This document shows positions 62,230 to 64,000 of a stretch of DNA of 64,000 nucleotides, piece after piece (position 1 is the stretch's first letter; the number at the start of each line of letters is the position of its first letter). The translations under genes were made by a program, and so were the position numbers. The stretch comes from Bradyrhizobium manausense. Its GTDB lineage: Bacteria > Pseudomonadota > Alphaproteobacteria > Rhizobiales > Xanthobacteraceae. The notes beneath the pieces are model-generated. The model ran no database searches. It had not been told where the DNA came from and saw nothing but the letters and a program-made list of their open reading frames with translations. Location: NCBI RefSeq assembly GCF_018130615.1, contig NZ_JAFCKB010000005.1:62001-126000 (forward strand). The letters run 5' to 3'.

Positions 62230-62414
62230 GGCTGCTCCTCGCGATCGATCCGATGCTGGTCCAGATGCGCCTTCGCCTGGTCCGCCTGCTTCTCCTCCGC
62301 CGATCGCTCGGCCTTCGTGCGGCCGAACTTCGTTCGGTTGGCGTCCGCCTGCTTCGCCGAGGCTTCCCGCTCGGTGCGCTTCCTGAAACGATTCAGGTTG
62401 ATGACGTTCCCCAT
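62226..62414 (-). CDS. DUF4169 protein
   Basis: 62-aa, highly charged, helical protein MGNVINLNRFRKRTEREASA onward, the DUF4169 family signature. It overlaps the ribbon-helix-helix gene by 4 nt and lies just downstream of fumC, the usual order in this group of bacteria. Function unknown. Confidence 0.87.
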   Translation of the reverse strand: MGNVINLNRFRKRTEREASAKQADANRTKFGRTKAERSAEEKQADQAKAHLDQHRIDREEQP

Positions 62415-62692
62415 GCCGCGTCTCCATCATCCTCTCCTCTTCAGGCCGGATGAAACTTCCAGAAACAGGGTGCCGCATTGCGCCCTACAAGACTTGATCG
62501 TCATTCGCTCGTCCTCGTCAATCGGCCTCATGGCCATCAAACGATGAATTTCGCCCCGTCAAGGGCAGAGAGGCTTTGCGTAGCATGTGCCTCCGCCGCC
62601 ACATTGACGGTAGTCAAATCCTGTCCTTTAAACCCTATAATTATGAGCTTTAGGCCTCCGTATCATTACGGATGACTATCGGAATTCGGAAT

Positions 62693-64000
62693 TCATCCGG
62701 GTCGCGTCATCTTTTCCGGCTGCACCAGGCGGTCGAATTCGTCGGCCGAGACGAAGCCGAGCCGCAGCGCCTCCTGCTTCAGCGTCGTGCCGTTCGCGTG
62801 CGCGGTCTTGGCGACCTTGGCCGCGTTGTCGTAGCCGATCTTCGGCGCGAGCGCGGTCACCAGCATCAGCGAACGCTCCATCAGCTCCTTGATGTGCTTC
62901 TGGTCGGCGCGGATGCCGCTGACGCAATGTTCGGTGAAGGAGCGCGCGGCATCGGCCATCAGGCGGATCGAGTGCAGCATGTTGTAGGCGAGCACGGGCT
63001 TGTAGACGTTGAGCTCGAAATGGCCCTGGCTGCCGGCGACTGTGATCGCGGTGTGATTGCCGAACACCTGGCAGCACACCATGGTCATCGCCTCGCACTG
63101 GGTCGGATTGACCTTGCCCGGCATGATCGACGAGCCCGGCTCGTTCTCCGGCAGGATCAGTTCGCCGAGGCCCGAGCGCGGGCCCGATCCAAGCAGGCGG
63201 ATGTCGTTGGCGATCTTGAACAGGCCTGTGGCGACGGAATTGATGGCGCCGTGCGCCAGGACATAGGCGTCGTTGGAGGCCAGCGCCTCGAATTTGTTGG
63301 CGGCGCTGGTGAAGGGAAGTTTCGTGATCTTGGCGACGTGCTTTGCGAACAGCTTTGCGAAGCGCGGCTTGGAGTTGAGGCCGGTGCCGACGGCGGTGCC
63401 GCCCTGCGCGAGGGGATAGAGGTCCTTCACCGCGACCTTCAGCCGCGCGATGCCGCTCTCGACCTGGGCGGCATAGCCGGAAAATTCCTGACCGAGCGTC
63501 AGCGGTGTCGCATCCTGGGTGTGGGTGCGGCCGATCTTCACGATCTTCGCAAACTCCTTCTCCTTCTTGCGCAGCGCGCGGTGCAGTTCGCCGAGCGCGG
63601 GGACGAGATCGGCGTTGAGGCGGCTTGCGGCCGCAATGTGCATCGCGGTCGGGAAGGAGTCGTTCGACGACTGGCTCATGTTGACGTGGTCGTTGGGATG
63701 CACCGGCTTCTTGGCGCCGAGTTCGCCGCCAAGCAGTTCATTGGCGCGGTTGGCGATGACCTCGTTGAGGTTCATGTTGCTCTGGGTGCCCGAGCCTGTC
63801 TGCCACACCACAAGAGGGAAATGATCGTCGAGCTTGCCCTCGATCACTTCGTGCGCGGCGCGGATGATGGCGTTGGCGCGGCGCTTGTCGAGCAGTCCGA
63901 GCTCGAGGTTGGACTGTGCGGCCGCGAGCTTGACGATGCCGAGCGCATGCACGAGCGAGATCGGCATGCGATCGATGCCGATGCGAAAATTCTGCCGCGA
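62693..64000 (-). CDS. fumC: class II fumarate hydratase (partial, N-terminus outside window)
   Basis: TCA-cycle enzyme for fumarate to L-malate; 435 residues visible out of about 470. Seen: [20 protein letters not shown], the catalytic His segment [37 protein letters not shown] and the signature [13 protein letters not shown]. The frame continues to the right edge as [11 protein letters not shown] before [10 protein letters not shown], so the true start lies beyond 64000. Iron-independent class II enzyme. Confidence 0.96.
   Translation of the reverse strand, partial: SRQNFRIGIDRMPISLVHALGIVKLAAAQSNLELGLLDKRRANAIIRAAHEVIEGKLDDHFPLVVWQTGSGTQSNMNLNEVIANRANELLGGELGAKKPVHPNDHVNMSQSSNDSFPTAMHIAAASRLNADLVPALGELHRALRKKEKEFAKIVKIGRTHTQDATPLTLGQEFSGYAAQVESGIARLKVAVKDLYPLAQGGTAVGTGLNSKPRFAKLFAKHVAKITKLPFTSAANKFEALASNDAYVLAHGAINSVATGLFKIANDIRLLGSGPRSGLGELILPENEPGSSIMPGKVNPTQCEAMTMVCCQVFGNHTAITVAGSQGHFELNVYKPVLAYNMLHSIRLMADAARSFTEHCVSGIRADQKHIKELMERSLMLVTALAPKIGYDNAAKVAKTAHANGTTLKQEALRLGFVSADEFDRLVQPEKMTRPG

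Noticed and set aside
62604-62641. Sigma-70 promoter TTGACG...TATAAT downstream of fumC
   Set aside because: The spacer is 26 bp, well outside the usual range, and no plus-strand gene follows.

Overview
This window looks like the chromosome of a Bradyrhizobium-type alphaproteobacterium (order Hyphomicrobiales, Nitrobacteraceae). The basis is inference from very high GC, gene content (FeoAB with an ICE-like operator, DUF4169/ribbon-helix-helix pair next to fumC, DUF2336, DUF3313, DUF1328, LTXXQ proteins, an EcfG-like promoter) and several families of palindromic repeats that I recognise from Bradyrhizobium and Rhodopseudomonas chromosomes. No rRNA, tRNA, phage, insertion sequence or CRISPR array was seen. 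Almost the whole window is ordinary chromosomal coding sequence in short operons; genes at both edges are cut (an ABC-2 permease on the left, fumC on the right).

Layout. 1-1410: YadGH-like ABC exporter. 1693-3475: two tandem secreted serine-hydrolase paralogues, the second with a LysM domain. 3482-7907: tartrate/D-malate dehydrogenase and its MFS carrier, a divergent LysR regulator and an aspartate-dehydrogenase-like gene. 7988-13186: PQQ-type sugar dehydrogenase, SDR plus ICMT-like methyltransferase, Mpo1-like protein, OmpA-like and Cys-rich exported proteins. 13275-13853: HicB-like antitoxin without HicA, divergent from a 65-aa basic protein. 13865-16465: uvrD-type helicase interrupted in frame by a 102-bp palindromic repeat. 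16706-20749: DUF1328, thioesterase, FAD-linked oxidase, Gly/His-rich LTXXQ protein. 20756-25688: SulP transporter, caspase-like protein, LysR/DoxX pair. 26021-29918: TRAP transporter (fused DctQM) with a 2-hydroxyacid dehydrogenase. 29928-37935: a LivK-like binding protein, two GGDEF-EAL proteins and an MFS carrier. 37966-44150: CPCC protein, TetR/P450 pair, AsmA-like giant protein. 44516-48887: DUF2336, RoxA-like di-haem cytochrome c, methyltransferase. 49048-52958: SAM-cyclase-ATPase-TPR regulator overlapping a small fatty-acid-hydroxylase-like gene. 53031-56804: small exported proteins, cupin, GNAT, CaCA antiporter. 57011-59305: TetR regulator and a divergent four-gene lipoprotein/small-membrane-protein operon with two operators. 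59676-62414: feoAB and the DUF4169/RHH pair. 62693-end: fumC.

The main points of interest are the palindromic element translated inside UvrD, the sharply defined TetR operators (57733-57801 and 39048-39067), the HicB locus without a HicA, and the multi-domain signalling proteins. Functional assignments come from motif and family recognition by eye; no database search was run.
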